A stretch of DNA of 64,000 nucleotides from an uncultured Anaerolineales bacterium (GCA_937952305.1 CALFZO010000053.1:1-64000); one strand, 5' to 3'. Positions 32,501 through 41,001 are shown, numbered from the stretch's first letter. Notes: generated by a model from the letters alone, not told the origin. A program made the numbers and translations.

Positions 32501-32596
32501 CAAGTTTAGGCCGGCCAAAGCGCCGACCAGCCAGAGGCTATTGCGCCTACGCGTGCGGACGGCGTCATCCGACTCAGAGTTCAGGGATAAGGACAT
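29555..32596 (-). CDS. Chemoreceptor with polytopic N-terminus plus dCache domain
   Basis: 1013 residues. Unlike the other receptors, the first ~210 residues contain about seven hydrophobic helices (roughly 20-45, 50-68, 75-95, 100-121, 126-147, 160-180, 190-212). A dCache-type extracellular domain follows ([41 protein letters not shown]), then a membrane helix, HAMP ([11 protein letters not shown]) and a short-class MA hairpin with tip [11 protein letters not shown]. The C-terminus keeps Glu-rich methylation segments. The multi-helix part may anchor or sense within the membrane (MASE-like role), but no named family was recognised. A terminator follows the stop. Confidence 0.92.
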   Translation of the reverse strand: MSLSLNSESDDAVRTRRRNSLWLVGALAGLNLLGLIASLASAAGQLPAPTTLALQIATLVFDLVALVLVRQGRMTSAAVLLLGVALVQMAVEVWSGAGASFGLQFGAFMLLIGMVIAITLLPRAQTAAGVLASVLAASTVAALDVIGPARPSPSVPNSALYINGFVVLVLLLAAVAVVRQYRRFSLNTKFILVFLGMLVLTIGLVGVGAQANARRRLVADTSQHLQYLAHAQSDWIGAALSRPLDQLQAFTLDAGLQTQLAAANAAYPAAATLAGLQPDLEKLDQAWRQADAADDDTAPLVAARLAGPLADGLRQLRARFPDNREVFVTDRFGAVVAATNRTSDYVQSDEDWWQTAYAAGRGGLFIGQPEYDDSAGLMGIDLAVPVRDQAGAVIGVLRTTYAVTAMAESLAQAGFGQTGAVALWLPSGERVTAAGLLPAEPELWQRLSVADGAVLTAPFGGETSLLAPAPVRGVEAASRPAVEALHWLVVVSQTEAEALAAANAAEAGVTLAGAVAALLAGLLALAVSRLIVGPLEAMVAAISDVARRGDVSRDVVVESEDEIGALAAALHDLLNFLRASVALARSVAAGDLTRDIQPRSEQDGLGQALAQMVVNLRQLIGQVADNAAAVQASAGQLATAAGQAGQATGQIAATMQQVAQGTTQQTTSVTRTAASVAQMRQAIESVARGTQAQTTAVHRATAATGEISAAIQQVSGNAETVTRETLAAAEAARSGSRIVEETIADMSSLKARVGASADKVQEMGARSAQVGTIVETIETIASQTNLLALNAAIEAARAGEHGRGFAVVADEVRKLAERSAQATQEIGGLIAGIQAAVAEAVHAMAEGVQAVDRGSEHVNQAGEALAGILAAAEKAQSRAGGTVKVSRDMLTAASALTAAVEAVNAAAAANAAATGTMESGSAAVTQAIENIASVSEENSAAVEEVSASAEQMSSQVQDVDQNARTLAARAAALKALVGQFRLPDSPADPAPPAPVRPKAMSPRVEPLSLIRPN

Positions 32597-32654
32597 CGGG
32601 TCTACCTCGTGGGCGCGTCACCCGGCTGGCTGGCCGGTAATGGCGTCACCAAGC

Positions 32655-35600
32655 TCAGGCCGCCAACACCGGTGCGGGTAACGGGACGGGCGGCGCGGCT
32701 GGAACCGGCTGGGCCTCCGCGGCCATCAGTTGAAAGTGGGCGACCGCCCCTTCCAAATCACGCGCCAGCGCCGTCAGCGCCTCGGCCGCCAGGCCCACCT
32801 GCCGCACTTGCGCGCTCATCGCCTCAGCCGAAGCCGAGGCTTCGTCCACGGCGGCGGCATTCTCCGCGCTGGCACTGGCGATACCGGCGATGGCGCGCGA
32901 GGCTTCCCGGGCGCCGGCAGCCATTTCATCCGTCGCGGTCTGGTTGGATTCGACGACAGCGCTGACTGCTTCCATGGCCCACAACAAATCGTGCGCGGCC
33001 GCGCTCATGGCCTGCGTGGACTGCCGGGCCGCTTCGGCCTGGGCATTGGCGGCTTCGGCCGCCTGCAGGATGGCGTTCAGGGATTGGCCGGCCGCCTGCG
33101 TGTGCTGGGCGCGGGCCTCCACCGCGCGGGCGCCCTCGTCCATAGCGCGCACGGCGGCCGCCACGGACAGCTGGATGGCGCGGATCAGCGCGCCGATTTC
33201 CTTGGTGGCGGCGCCCGCCCTCTCGGCCAGATGGCGCACCTCGTCGGCCACCACAGCAAAACCGGCGACGTTGAACCGGAACAGCACGGCACTGTCGGCG
33301 CGCAGCCCGACCTGCACCAGGCCGGGCTGGTCCGGGCGGGAGACGCCGACAAATTTGTACAGCTCCCGGTCCACGGTGCGGCGCTGAATACCCTGACAGA
33401 CGACGCCCTCGCGCTGGTGCAGCAACTGCCGGAAGGCGTAGGTCTGGCTCTTGGGGTCGTCCGAGAAGCGGAAGCCAGCCTTGCCAGGCTCGTTGCTGTA
33501 GACGACCACGCCGTCGCCGTCGGTGACGGTGACGACCTCCAACCCGGCCAGACGCGCCAGCCGGTCCCAGAAGGCGGGCTCACCGGTGGGCTTCGCCAGT
33601 ACCAGGACCTGCGCGATCAGCCGGGCGGCGGCGATCATGTATTTGTCCAGCAGGCGCTCCACCTGCTGAGTCGCTTGGGCGTCAACGCGGGCCGCTTCGA
33701 TGGCGGCGTTGAGCGCCAGCAGATTGGTCTGTGAGGCGATGTCGTCGATCGTCTCGACGATGGCGCCAATCTGGTCCGAGCGTTGCCCCATCTCACGCAC
33801 ACGCGCCGCTGAGTCGCCCACCTGCGCGCGCAGGGTCTCCATACCGGCGATGGTCTCCGCCACCAGCTGCGTCCCGGTGCGCGCGGCCTGGGCGACGCTG
33901 GCGGCTTCGCGCGTGACCGCGTCCGCATTGCCGGCCACCTGCTCCAGGGCCGTTTCGATTTGCCGGGCCATCGTGTTCGCGTTGCCCACGGCCTGCGTCT
34001 GGTCCTGGGAGCCGGTCACCACGCCGTCCGCGGCCCGCTGCATCTGTTCGACGGCCGCCGCTGTGCGCGTCACGGCCTGCGTCTGCTGCTGCGTGCCGTC
34101 CGCGACCTGCTGGATCGTGGCCGCGATCTGTTCTGTCGCCCGCCCGGCCGGGCCAGCGGCCGCCGCCAGTTGGTCTGAGGCGGAGCGGACGGCGCCGGCG
34201 GCCTCGCCCACCTGCCGCAGGAGGCCGCGCAGATCGACGACCATGCGCTCGAAGGCGTGGCCCAGCTCATCCTGGTCGGAGCGCGGCCGAACCTGGAGCG
34301 TCAGGTCACCGGCGGCGATCTGGTCGGCGACGCCCGTCATCTCACGCACAAAGCCGGTCATGCGCCGGAAAGCGCGGCTGAGGGCGCCGAGCTCGCCGCT
34401 GCCCAGGTCGGGCACTTCCTGGCGCAGATCGCCCACCGCGAGCGCGTCGGCGACCGCCATCATGTGCCCGAGCGGCCGCGCGATCGCGGCTGCCAAGCGC
34501 CAACTCAGCCAGGCGCCGATGGCGGCCAACAACAGGCCTGACCCGAAAAAGATCCCCAGCGTGCGCGCCTGCCCGGCTTGCAGTTCGGCGGCAAAGGCCT
34601 GGAATTCGTCCTCATAGGCGCTGACGCCGATCACCCAATCGTAAGGCGCGAAGTAGGCCAGCCGCGCGATCTTCCAGCGCGGCGCGGCCTCGCCGGCGTT
34701 CTGCCAGCGGTAGCGGGCGGTCCCAAACTCGCCCGGCGGCAAGGCCAGGGCCGTCTGCACGATCTCCTGAATCACCGGCTGGCCGTCGGCGTCGCGCATC
34801 TCCCAGATATCTTCGCCGTCCCGCTCGCCGTTGCGCGAGACAATGTAGCGGCCGCGGTCTTCGCCCTGACCGCCCAAGATGTAGACGTAGCCGGTCTGGC
34901 CGACGCGCGTCTCGTACAGGGCGTGGCGCAGGGCGGGCACGCTGTCTTGGCGGACGCCAACGTAAATCATGCCGAGGATGGCGCCGTCTGCAGCCGTCAA
35001 CGGCGCGTAGGCCGTCAGGTACCAGGCGTTGACGACGTAGGCGACGCCGTGATAGGTCTCGCCCTGGAGGATCGCGGCGACGACGGGGTTGGACGCGCCG
35101 TCCGGGTTGACGGCCGGGATATAGGTGCCGATGGCGCGCCGGCCGTCGGTCGTCGGCACGGTGGTGGCCACCCGCAGCATATCGCCGGCGGCATTCATAC
35201 GTTGGAACAGCGTGGCCGTGCCGCCCACCATCTGAGTCACCTGGTCCACCACCGGCGTCATGACCCCGGCGTCGGCGTTCTGCCCGAGCCAACGTCCGCC
35301 CACGAGCGCCTGCGGGAGCGCCACCACGGTCACGGTCTGATTTATCTGATGCACGGCTTCCCAGGAGGCCGTAGCCGTACCTAAGCCGAAGCCGCCACTC
35401 TGCGCCAGGACGTACTGGGCCACGCTCAGGTTGTGATCCACCTGTTGGCGCAAGGCCTCATCCTGGGCTTCGACCAGGCTCATCACACCCTGGGTGATGT
35501 GGTCCAGGTCGGCGGCCACCAACTTCTCGACCTCCGTCTGAGCCGCGGTCGAGAAGCTGGTCATCTGCCAGGCACCCACGCCGATCAGCACGGCCGCAGT

Positions 35601-35672
35601 GACCACGACGCCGCTGGTGCCCAACAGCCCGAGTTGGAATCGGAGAGACAGCGATCGGAGGCGCGCAAACAT
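32655..35672 (-). CDS. Chemoreceptor with Cache_3-Cache_2 sensor and a domain inserted at the hairpin tip
   Basis: 1005 residues. Membrane helix at about 17-37, extracellular Cache_3-Cache_2 type region (VGGRWLGQNAD, GTATLFQRMN, IGTYIPAVNPDG, YVVNAWYLTAYAP), second helix, HAMP (ARPLGHMMAVADAL) and a short-class MA hairpin. The hairpin runs normally to EAAR (residue 662), is interrupted by 141 residues (663-803, bases 33264-33686) and resumes at GFAVVADEV. The insert replaces the usual six tip residues. Its first ~35 residues look helical; the rest looks like a PAS/Cache fold (VVTVTDGDGVVVYSNEPGKA, FVGVSRPDQPGLVQVGL). Reading frame is kept throughout, so this is a domain insertion, not a frameshift. 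Ordinary ATG start. Confidence 0.93.
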   Translation of the reverse strand: MFARLRSLSLRFQLGLLGTSGVVVTAAVLIGVGAWQMTSFSTAAQTEVEKLVAADLDHITQGVMSLVEAQDEALRQQVDHNLSVAQYVLAQSGGFGLGTATASWEAVHQINQTVTVVALPQALVGGRWLGQNADAGVMTPVVDQVTQMVGGTATLFQRMNAAGDMLRVATTVPTTDGRRAIGTYIPAVNPDGASNPVVAAILQGETYHGVAYVVNAWYLTAYAPLTAADGAILGMIYVGVRQDSVPALRHALYETRVGQTGYVYILGGQGEDRGRYIVSRNGERDGEDIWEMRDADGQPVIQEIVQTALALPPGEFGTARYRWQNAGEAAPRWKIARLAYFAPYDWVIGVSAYEDEFQAFAAELQAGQARTLGIFFGSGLLLAAIGAWLSWRLAAAIARPLGHMMAVADALAVGDLRQEVPDLGSGELGALSRAFRRMTGFVREMTGVADQIAAGDLTLQVRPRSDQDELGHAFERMVVDLRGLLRQVGEAAGAVRSASDQLAAAAGPAGRATEQIAATIQQVADGTQQQTQAVTRTAAAVEQMQRAADGVVTGSQDQTQAVGNANTMARQIETALEQVAGNADAVTREAASVAQAARTGTQLVAETIAGMETLRAQVGDSAARVREMGQRSDQIGAIVETIDDIASQTNLLALNAAIEAARVDAQATQQVERLLDKYMIAAARLIAQVLVLAKPTGEPAFWDRLARLAGLEVVTVTDGDGVVVYSNEPGKAGFRFSDDPKSQTYAFRQLLHQREGVVCQGIQRRTVDRELYKFVGVSRPDQPGLVQVGLRADSAVLFRFNVAGFAVVADEVRHLAERAGAATKEIGALIRAIQLSVAAAVRAMDEGARAVEARAQHTQAAGQSLNAILQAAEAANAQAEAARQSTQAMSAAAHDLLWAMEAVSAVVESNQTATDEMAAGAREASRAIAGIASASAENAAAVDEASASAEAMSAQVRQVGLAAEALTALARDLEGAVAHFQLMAAEAQPVPAAPPVPLPAPVLAA

Positions 35673-35800
35673 AGGCCTATTCCTTGGACGACCGATTCAA
35701 CACATCGGCCGGAGTCCCCGCTCCCATCCGGCCACAGCCATGCCTCAGCTCAACGTGAACTAACCCACAGGAACGCTAACGTGGGCCAGCCGGCCAGTCC

Positions 35801-35840
35801 ATAAAGAACAGCTAAGGCGAAGCTGAATACGGCCTAAAAA
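35801..35840 (-). promoter_or_regulatory. Four-unit 11-bp TTTA direct repeat array
   Basis: Plus-strand TAAA, TAAG, TGAA, TAAA at 35802, 35813, 35824 and 35835, exactly 11 bp apart. On the minus strand the units read TTTTAGGCCGT, ATTCAGCTTCG, CCTTAGCTGTT, CTTTATG. The array lies about 130-170 bp upstream of the tip-insert receptor start at 35672 and touches the T-run of the terminator at 35843. Confidence 0.6.
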
Positions 35841-35842
35841 AA

Positions 35843-35866
35843 ACAGCCTCACAGACGTGAGGCTGT
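35843..35866 (-). terminator. Rho-independent terminator of the receptor gene at 35899
   Basis: Perfect 10-bp inverted repeat ACAGCCTCAC / GTGAGGCTGT with loop GTCT on the transcribed strand, followed on the minus strand by a run of eight T. It lies 32 bp past the receptor stop codon. Confidence 0.92.
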
Positions 35867-35898
35867 CGCGACGAACTGGCCTAAAAGAGCGGCGTTGG

Positions 35899-38028
35899 TC
35901 AGCGGACGGGCAGCGCGGCGCTGCCGTTCGCGGCCGCCGCCTGAGCCGGCCGACGATGACCGGTCTCGAGGGAGGCCAGCGGCGGCGGGCTGGCGGCGGC
36001 TCCGGCCGACCATTGAAATTGCGCCACAACTTCGCGCAGGGCGCTGGCTTGTTGCGCCAGGGTCTGAGCAGAGGCGGAGAAGGCCTCCACCTGCGTGTGC
36101 ACGTCCGTGGCCGACGTGGAGACGGCCTGCACGGCCGCACTGGTCTGCGCGCTGACCTCGGCAATGGCGTCAATGGACACTGAGACTGTGGCCGCATTGG
36201 TCGTCATCGCTTCCGTGGCGGCCGTATTGGACGTGACCACGTCTGAGACGGCCTCGACCGCAGTGACCACATCGGCGGAGGCTTCCCGCATCATCAGCGT
36301 GGCCGCCAGCGCCTCCTCCGCCTGGGCGTTGACAGCCTGGACGGTCTCCATGATCTGGGTGAGCGCCGCGCCGGCGGCATGGGCGCGAGCGACGCCGTCC
36401 TCCACCTCATGCGCACCGGATTCCATGGCCGTGACGGCTTGCTCCATCACGGCGCGGATGTCGCGCACCAGGCCGCCGATCTCCTTCGTCGACGCGGTGG
36501 CGCGCTCGGCCAGTTTGCGCACTTCGGCCGCCACCACGGCAAACCCCTGGCCGTGCTCGCCAGCCCGGGCTGCCTCGATGGCGGCGTTGAGGGCCAGCAG
36601 GTTGGTCTGAGCGGCGATATCGCCGATGGTCTCCACGATCGCGCCGATCTGCTCCGAGCGCCGCCCCATTTCGCGCACGCTCCCGGCCGAGGCGCCGACC
36701 GTGACGCGGATCGCGTCCATGCTCTTGATCGTAGCCGCCACCGTGTCCGCGCCCTCGCGGGCGGCCGCGGCGGCCTGGATCGAGTCGCGCGTGACGACTT
36801 CGGCGTTGTCGGCCACCTTCTCCACCATCTGGGTGATTTGGTCCACGACCTGAGACGCCCGAGCCACGGCTGCCGCCTGCGCGCGGGCGCCCTGGGCGAC
36901 GCCGTCGATGGCCTGACGCACCTCGGACATGGACGCCGTGGTGGCGGCCACGCTCTCGGCCTGATGCAGCGTGCCATCCGCGATCTGTTGGATGGTGGTC
37001 GCGATCTGGGCGGTCGCCTGGTCGGCCTCGCCGGAGGCTGCCGCCAGCTGGTCGGCGGCCCCATCCAGGCGGGTTGCGCTCTCGGCGACGCGCGCAATGA
37101 CGGCGTGCAGAGCAGCCGCCATCGTCGCCAGGGCTTGGCCAAAGACATCCCCAGCCGAGCGCGGCGTCACCACGACCGTCAAATCCTGGCGGGCCAGGCG
37201 GTTCGCGGCCCCCGCCGCCGCCTGCAGATAGGCGACGAGGTCGGCGAAGGCGCTGGCCATGAGGCCGACTTCGTCGTGCGTGACCGCCGGCAGGCTGACC
37301 GCCAGGTCGCCGCGCGCCAGTTGTTGCGTGGCGGCGGTCAGCCGGACCACCGGCGCCGAAATCCAGCGCGCCAGCAGGGCAGCCAGACCCAAGGCGGCGA
37401 GGCTGGCCGCCAGGCCGATGATCAGGATCTGGGTGTACAACTGGGACGTCAGCGCTTGCGCGCTCTGGTTGGAAAGCTCGGCGAAGCGGTAGTTGACGGC
37501 GACGAGGTCGTCCAGGGCCGCCCGCATGGCGGCCAAGGCCGCCTCGGCCGCCGCCGCCGACACCGGTTCGCCGGCCAGCAGCGCCGCGCGCTGCGGCGCG
37601 AAGTCCGCATAGGCCCGCTGAAACGCGGCCAGGGCATCCGCTTCTGACTGCTGTAAGGCTAATTCGCCCTGGGCTGCCAGGGTCGCCGTAAACTCAGGGC
37701 TGAGCGTGGTCAGCCATTCGGATTCGTAGCGCGCCAGCACGGCCGTCAGCGCTTCGTCGGCGGCGCGCGCGGCGGCGCGCTGCGCGGCCTGAGCTTCCGG
37801 CGCGCTGTCTGCGTTCGCCACCACCTGCACGGCGACGTTGAGGCGCTCGCGCTCCAGGTTGGCCTGATCCAGATTGATGATCGGGATCAACATGAAGCCA
37901 TACAGGTTGTCGTACTCGGCCTGCAGCCGCCCGAACCCTGTCAGCGCCGCTGCGGTCAGCCCGGACACCGCCAATGGCGTGATGGCCGCCACAAGCATCA
38001 ACTTCCAGATCAGCTTGAGATTGCGCAT
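35899..38028 (-). CDS. Methyl-accepting chemotaxis protein with four-helix-bundle sensor
   Basis: 709 residues. The start [10 protein letters not shown] at 38028 has a strong GAGGAGAGG site. Membrane helix at about 8-30, helical extracellular domain of about 170 residues, second helix ([23 protein letters not shown]), HAMP ([15 protein letters not shown]) and a short-class MA hairpin whose tip reads [11 protein letters not shown]. Compared with the neighbours the C-terminal arm has few Glu/Gln pairs ([18 protein letters not shown]), so canonical methylation sites look depleted. It lies 100 bp downstream of cheW, the only receptor directly behind the coupling protein. Confidence 0.92.
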   Translation of the reverse strand: MRNLKLIWKLMLVAAITPLAVSGLTAAALTGFGRLQAEYDNLYGFMLIPIINLDQANLERERLNVAVQVVANADSAPEAQAAQRAAARAADEALTAVLARYESEWLTTLSPEFTATLAAQGELALQQSEADALAAFQRAYADFAPQRAALLAGEPVSAAAAEAALAAMRAALDDLVAVNYRFAELSNQSAQALTSQLYTQILIIGLAASLAALGLAALLARWISAPVVRLTAATQQLARGDLAVSLPAVTHDEVGLMASAFADLVAYLQAAAGAANRLARQDLTVVVTPRSAGDVFGQALATMAAALHAVIARVAESATRLDGAADQLAAASGEADQATAQIATTIQQIADGTLHQAESVAATTASMSEVRQAIDGVAQGARAQAAAVARASQVVDQITQMVEKVADNAEVVTRDSIQAAAAAREGADTVAATIKSMDAIRVTVGASAGSVREMGRRSEQIGAIVETIGDIAAQTNLLALNAAIEAARAGEHGQGFAVVAAEVRKLAERATASTKEIGGLVRDIRAVMEQAVTAMESGAHEVEDGVARAHAAGAALTQIMETVQAVNAQAEEALAATLMMREASADVVTAVEAVSDVVTSNTAATEAMTTNAATVSVSIDAIAEVSAQTSAAVQAVSTSATDVHTQVEAFSASAQTLAQQASALREVVAQFQWSAGAAASPPPLASLETGHRRPAQAAAANGSAALPVR

Positions 38029-38128
38029 CGCGCCTCTCCTCGGGGAGGTACCCGCCGGCCAACGCGCGACGGCCGCCCCTGGGGGTGGCCGTCGCAGAGG
38101 CTGACGCCGTGAGCGATACCCGGGCGGC

Positions 38129-38587
38129 TCAGGCCGCCACCGGCAGATGGTCCAGCGTCGATTGTTCCTGAAGCGACAAAACCTTGCCCAGGTCCAGCAG
38201 GATGACCAGGCGCTCACTGACCTTGGCGATGCCGCGGATGAAAGCCGAGTCCACGGTGGTCACGATCGGCGACGGCGGTTCGATCGCGTCTTCGCTGACG
38301 CGCAGCACTTCGCTGACGCCGTCCACGACGATGCCGACCGTGGCGCCGCCCATCTCGACCACGACGATGCGCATGTCTTTGGTGGCCTCGCCGCGCGCCA
38401 GGCCGAAGCGCTTGCGCAGGTCGATCACCGGCAGCACCTTGCCGCGCAGGTTGGTGACGCCCTCCACGAACTGCGGAGCGCGCGGCACCGCCGTGATCGT
38501 CTGCATCTTGATGATGCCTTCGACTGCGGCGATGTCCACACCATACTGCTCATTGGCGAGGTCAAACACGACGAGTTGGTGCTCCAT
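38129..38587 (-). CDS. cheW: Chemotaxis coupling protein CheW
   Basis: 152 residues, a single CheW/SH3-type domain: [15 protein letters not shown] at the start, [20 protein letters not shown] in the middle, [14 protein letters not shown] and [13 protein letters not shown] at the end. It bridges receptors and CheA in the signalling array. It is the only cheW in the window and must serve, or be shared among, ten receptors unless others exist elsewhere. It lies between the diguanylate cyclase gene (36-bp gap) and a receptor. Confidence 0.97.
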   Translation of the reverse strand: MEHQLVVFDLANEQYGVDIAAVEGIIKMQTITAVPRAPQFVEGVTNLRGKVLPVIDLRKRFGLARGEATKDMRIVVVEMGGATVGIVVDGVSEVLRVSEDAIEPPSPIVTTVDSAFIRGIAKVSERLVILLDLGKVLSLQEQSTLDHLPVAA

Positions 38588-38623
38588 AATCCAGGCTCCT
38601 TTTGACAGTTCTGCGTCCGGCCC

Positions 38624-39529
38624 TCAGGCGGACGCCGTGACACAATTCCGGCCGGCGGCCTTGCTCTGATACAACAACTGGTCGGCGCGCCGCACGAGGC
38701 CGTCCGGCGTATCGTCGGCCGCGCTCAGGGCGGCGCCGATGGAGACGGTCACGCGCAGGACGCCGGCCTCGGTGGACAGCGCCGAACGCTCGATCAGCGC
38801 GCGCAGCTTGTTGGCGACGCCGGCGAGCTGTTGGGGGTCAATCCCCAGCAGCAAGATCATGAATTCCTCGCCGCCCCAGCGGCCGACGAAATCCGTGGCG
38901 CGGACGCTGTGGCGCAGCGTCTCGGCCACCATCTTGAGAACCTCATCGCCAACGTCGTGGCCGTAGGTGTCGTTGACTCGTTTGAAAAGGTCGACGTCGA
39001 CAAACAGCGCCGCGAACGGCATGCCGGTCTCGCGCGCCTCGACCAGACAGGCCTCCAGCTTGCGCCCCAGGAAACGCCGATTGCCCAGCCCGGTCAGCGG
39101 GTCGCGTTCGGCGGTTTCCGCGAGCTGACTGGCGCGTTGCCGGGCCGCGGTCAGGAGCGAGTTATCGCTGAACGATTCGACCGCCCCGACAATCTGGCCG
39201 GAGGCGTCCAGCATCGGCGCCACCCGCACCAGCACCGGCACGCGGTGGCCGCTGCTGTGGCGCAGATAGACCTCGGCTTCCCGCACCGCGCCATCCTGCA
39301 TGGATTGCGCCAGCGGGCAGAGGCTGTGGCACAGAACGCAGCCCTGCTCGTTGACGTGCGAGAGAATGTTATCCGAGCAGGGTCGACCAACGACCTCTTC
39401 AGCGGCGTAACCGGAAATGCGCTCCGCGCCTTTGTTCCAGTACGTGATGGAGCGCTGCCGATCGACGAAGTACACGCCATCGTAGAGGTTATCGAGAACG
39501 CCCTTGTAAAACTCACCCGTATCCGACAT
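38624..39529 (-). CDS. PAS-GGDEF diguanylate cyclase
   Basis: 301 residues. PAS domain (about 5-125) with a Cys cluster (Cys51, Cys64, Cys67, Cys71; CVLCHSLCP), a short linker and a GGDEF domain (about 140-300). The active-site motif GGEEF is intact at 219-223 and an inhibitory I-site RATD sits five residues before it, so it should make c-di-GMP under product control. The Cys-rich PAS could bind metal, heme or sense redox (inference). ATG at 39529 is the first codon giving a complete PAS. It stands between the che core and cheW, suggesting coupling of chemosensing to c-di-GMP. Confidence 0.93.
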   Translation of the reverse strand: MSDTGEFYKGVLDNLYDGVYFVDRQRSITYWNKGAERISGYAAEEVVGRPCSDNILSHVNEQGCVLCHSLCPLAQSMQDGAVREAEVYLRHSSGHRVPVLVRVAPMLDASGQIVGAVESFSDNSLLTAARQRASQLAETAERDPLTGLGNRRFLGRKLEACLVEARETGMPFAALFVDVDLFKRVNDTYGHDVGDEVLKMVAETLRHSVRATDFVGRWGGEEFMILLLGIDPQQLAGVANKLRALIERSALSTEAGVLRVTVSIGAALSAADDTPDGLVRRADQLLYQSKAAGRNCVTASA

Positions 39530-39571
39530 CGGCTGTCTCTGACGGCGGTTGCGCACTCTCCGACCCAGCTG

Positions 39572-39643
39572 TCCGCCGCCGAGGGAGTCGAACCCTCGGC
39601 TTCCGGCACCTGGCGGCTGCCAGGCTTGGTCCTGCCCAGCGGA
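39572..39643 (-). ncRNA. tRNA-like structured leader segment (candidate)
   Basis: 72 nt on the minus strand can fold as a cloverleaf: acceptor TCCGCTG/CGGCGGA, D-like arm CAGG-ACCAAG-CCTG, and a T-arm with 7-bp stem CCGAGGG/CCCTCGG closing the canonical loop TTCGACT. It lacks U8, U33, a proper anticodon stem and CCA, and the T-stem is too long, so it is not an ordinary tRNA. An alternative fold has two strong hairpins, CCTGGC/GCCAGG and GCCGAGGG/CCCTCGGC. It lies about 40 bp upstream of the diguanylate cyclase start and could be a regulatory leader or a decayed tRNA. Confidence 0.3.
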
Positions 39644-39727
39644 CGGCCGGGCCGGAACGCCGCACTGCTGCGGCGGCTGTTGCTCCCACCGTCTGGCCCA
39701 GAATAGGCGCGTTCATCACCGGCGTCA

Positions 39728-39768
39728 GTAAAGGTCCGCTAAAGACCAGCTAAAGCCGCACTAAACAG
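39728..39768 (-). promoter_or_regulatory. Four-unit 11-bp TTTA direct repeat array
   Basis: Plus-strand TAAA at 39729, 39740, 39751 and 39762, exactly 11 bp apart. Minus-strand units: GTTTAGTGCGG, CTTTAGCTGGT, CTTTAGCGGAC, CTTTACTG. This is the most regular copy of the element. It lies about 200 bp upstream of the PAS-GGDEF gene and before the tRNA-like segment. Confidence 0.62.
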
Positions 39769-39908
39769 GGCCGCCCCAGCGGCTGGGCCAGGAGGGGTTG
39801 GCCGGCCCAAGCGGCGCCGATCTAGCCAATTCAAATGGACAGGCGAGCGGAGCCGCTCGGCGGCACAGGCGAAGGGCGCCTGATCCTGGGGGATTTTATG
39901 GACCTGGC

Positions 39909-40433
39909 TTAGTGGCTGTTGACCGACGGGCGGGCAGGCACGGGCAGGGCAGCTGCGGACAGGCCGCGGTTGGCGCCTTCGCGCAGCGCCAGCTGAACCG
40001 TGATCGTGCCGCACTCACCCTGGAAGGGGACAATCAGGCGGGCAAAGTCGAGGGTCGAGATGGTGGCGCCGCGTCCAACCAGCAGCGTGGGCGGCGAGAT
40101 GGTGGCTTCGTATCCGGCCTCGGACAGCTTCACGCTGGCGCGGCCGGTGATCACATTGCCGAGCTCGGCCACGCCGCTCTGGGCCAGGCCGTCGAATTGG
40201 GTCAGAGATTCCCCCAGCATGCGGGAGCTCAAATTGATAGCGGTCGTCTGGCTCATGCTGTAGAACACCGTCCCCTGCACGCGCCCGACCAGGCTGAGGA
40301 TGACGGTGACCTCGTCGGTCACGTAAGGCTGCTTGTCGAGCGACAGATCCCCCCGCGTGACGGCGACCTGGGCCTCGGCCTGCAGGACCTCAAAGGCGGC
40401 ATCGAGGAACGGGTTGAGGAATTTGACGTTCAT
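39909..40433 (-). CDS. cheX: CheX-type chemotaxis phosphatase
   Basis: 174 residues, CheC/CheX/FliY phosphatase family with one active site: the pattern S-x3-E-x2-N is met by Ser86, Glu90, Asn93 (SGVAELGNVITG), followed by conserved prolines about 20 residues later (SPP). These enzymes dephosphorylate CheY-P. Its start overlaps the stop of the upstream paralogue (TGATG), so the pair is translationally coupled. It is about two-thirds identical by eye to that paralogue over the first 130 residues. The C-terminal tail is Ala/Pro-rich. It could be called CheC-like; single-site architecture favours CheX. Confidence 0.85.
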   Translation of the reverse strand: MNVKFLNPFLDAAFEVLQAEAQVAVTRGDLSLDKQPYVTDEVTVILSLVGRVQGTVFYSMSQTTAINLSSRMLGESLTQFDGLAQSGVAELGNVITGRASVKLSEAGYEATISPPTLLVGRGATISTLDFARLIVPFQGECGTITVQLALREGANRGLSAAALPVPARPSVNSH

Positions 40434-40972
40434 CAGAGGCCCTTCGAAGCGCCGACCGGCAGCCCTCCTGCGCCAGCCAGCAGCGGCACATGGGCGCTGC
40501 GCCCGTCCGCGGCGCTCTCGCGCAAGGCCAGATGCACGGTGATTTGGCCCAGCTCGCAGGTCAGCGGCACCACGATCCGCGAGAAGTCCAAGGTCGAAAT
40601 CGTCACGCCCTGGCCGAGGATCAGCGTCGGCGGCGAAATCTCGGCGGCCGCACCGGAGTTGGCCAGCTTGATGCTGGCCCGGCCGGTGATGACGTTGCCG
40701 AGTTCGGCCACGCCGCTCTGGGCCAGCCCATCGAACTGCGCGAACTCCTGAGCCATCATGCGCGACACCAGCGCCAGACCGGTGGCCACCGACAGGCCGT
40801 ACAACACCACGCCCTGCACCTGGCCCACCAAGCTGAGCAGCACCGTCACCTCATCGCTCGTCATAGCCGATTTCTGCAGAGTCAGGTTGCCGCGGTTCAG
40901 CCCCACGCCGACCTCAGCCTGGAGGACTTCGGTGGCCGCCTCGACAAACGGATTCAGGAACTTGACGTTCAT
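40433..40972 (-). CDS. cheX: CheX-type chemotaxis phosphatase, second copy
   Basis: 179 residues, paralogue of the gene it overlaps by one base downstream. Identical opening (MNVKFLNPF) and the same active-site segment SGVAELGNVITGRAS with Ser86, Glu90, Asn93. Differences concentrate in the region preceding the active helix and the C-terminus, which could give each copy a different CheY partner among the many receivers encoded nearby. It lies 29 bp after cheR. Confidence 0.85.
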   Translation of the reverse strand: MNVKFLNPFVEAATEVLQAEVGVGLNRGNLTLQKSAMTSDEVTVLLSLVGQVQGVVLYGLSVATGLALVSRMMAQEFAQFDGLAQSGVAELGNVITGRASIKLANSGAAAEISPPTLILGQGVTISTLDFSRIVVPLTCELGQITVHLALRESAADGRSAHVPLLAGAGGLPVGASKGL

Positions 40973-41001
40973 CTAGTCTCACCTCCGCGCGCCGCGCCGG
41001 C

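Larger units (their letters stand above)
39530..39908. other. 379-bp intergenic region before the diguanylate cyclase gene
   Basis: No protein gene seen. On the minus strand it holds, in order: a small hairpin CGAGCG/CGCTCG at 39844-39859 just past cheX, a four-unit 11-bp TTTA array at 39728-39768, and a stably folding tRNA-like segment at 39572-39643. It is the longest non-coding stretch in the window and probably carries the promoter and structured leader of the diguanylate cyclase gene. Confidence 0.6.

Noticed and set aside
33264..33686. Tip insertion explained as a frameshift, an intein or a mobile element.
   Set aside because: Frame and codon use are continuous, both flanks resume consensus sequence, there are no terminal repeats or target duplications, and no intein splice motifs (Cys/Ser at start, HN at end).
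39572..39643. A functional tRNA-Gly(GCC).
   Set aside because: The T-loop and acceptor stem fit, but U8, U33, a normal anticodon stem, correct T-stem length and CCA are missing; kept only as a tRNA-like candidate.
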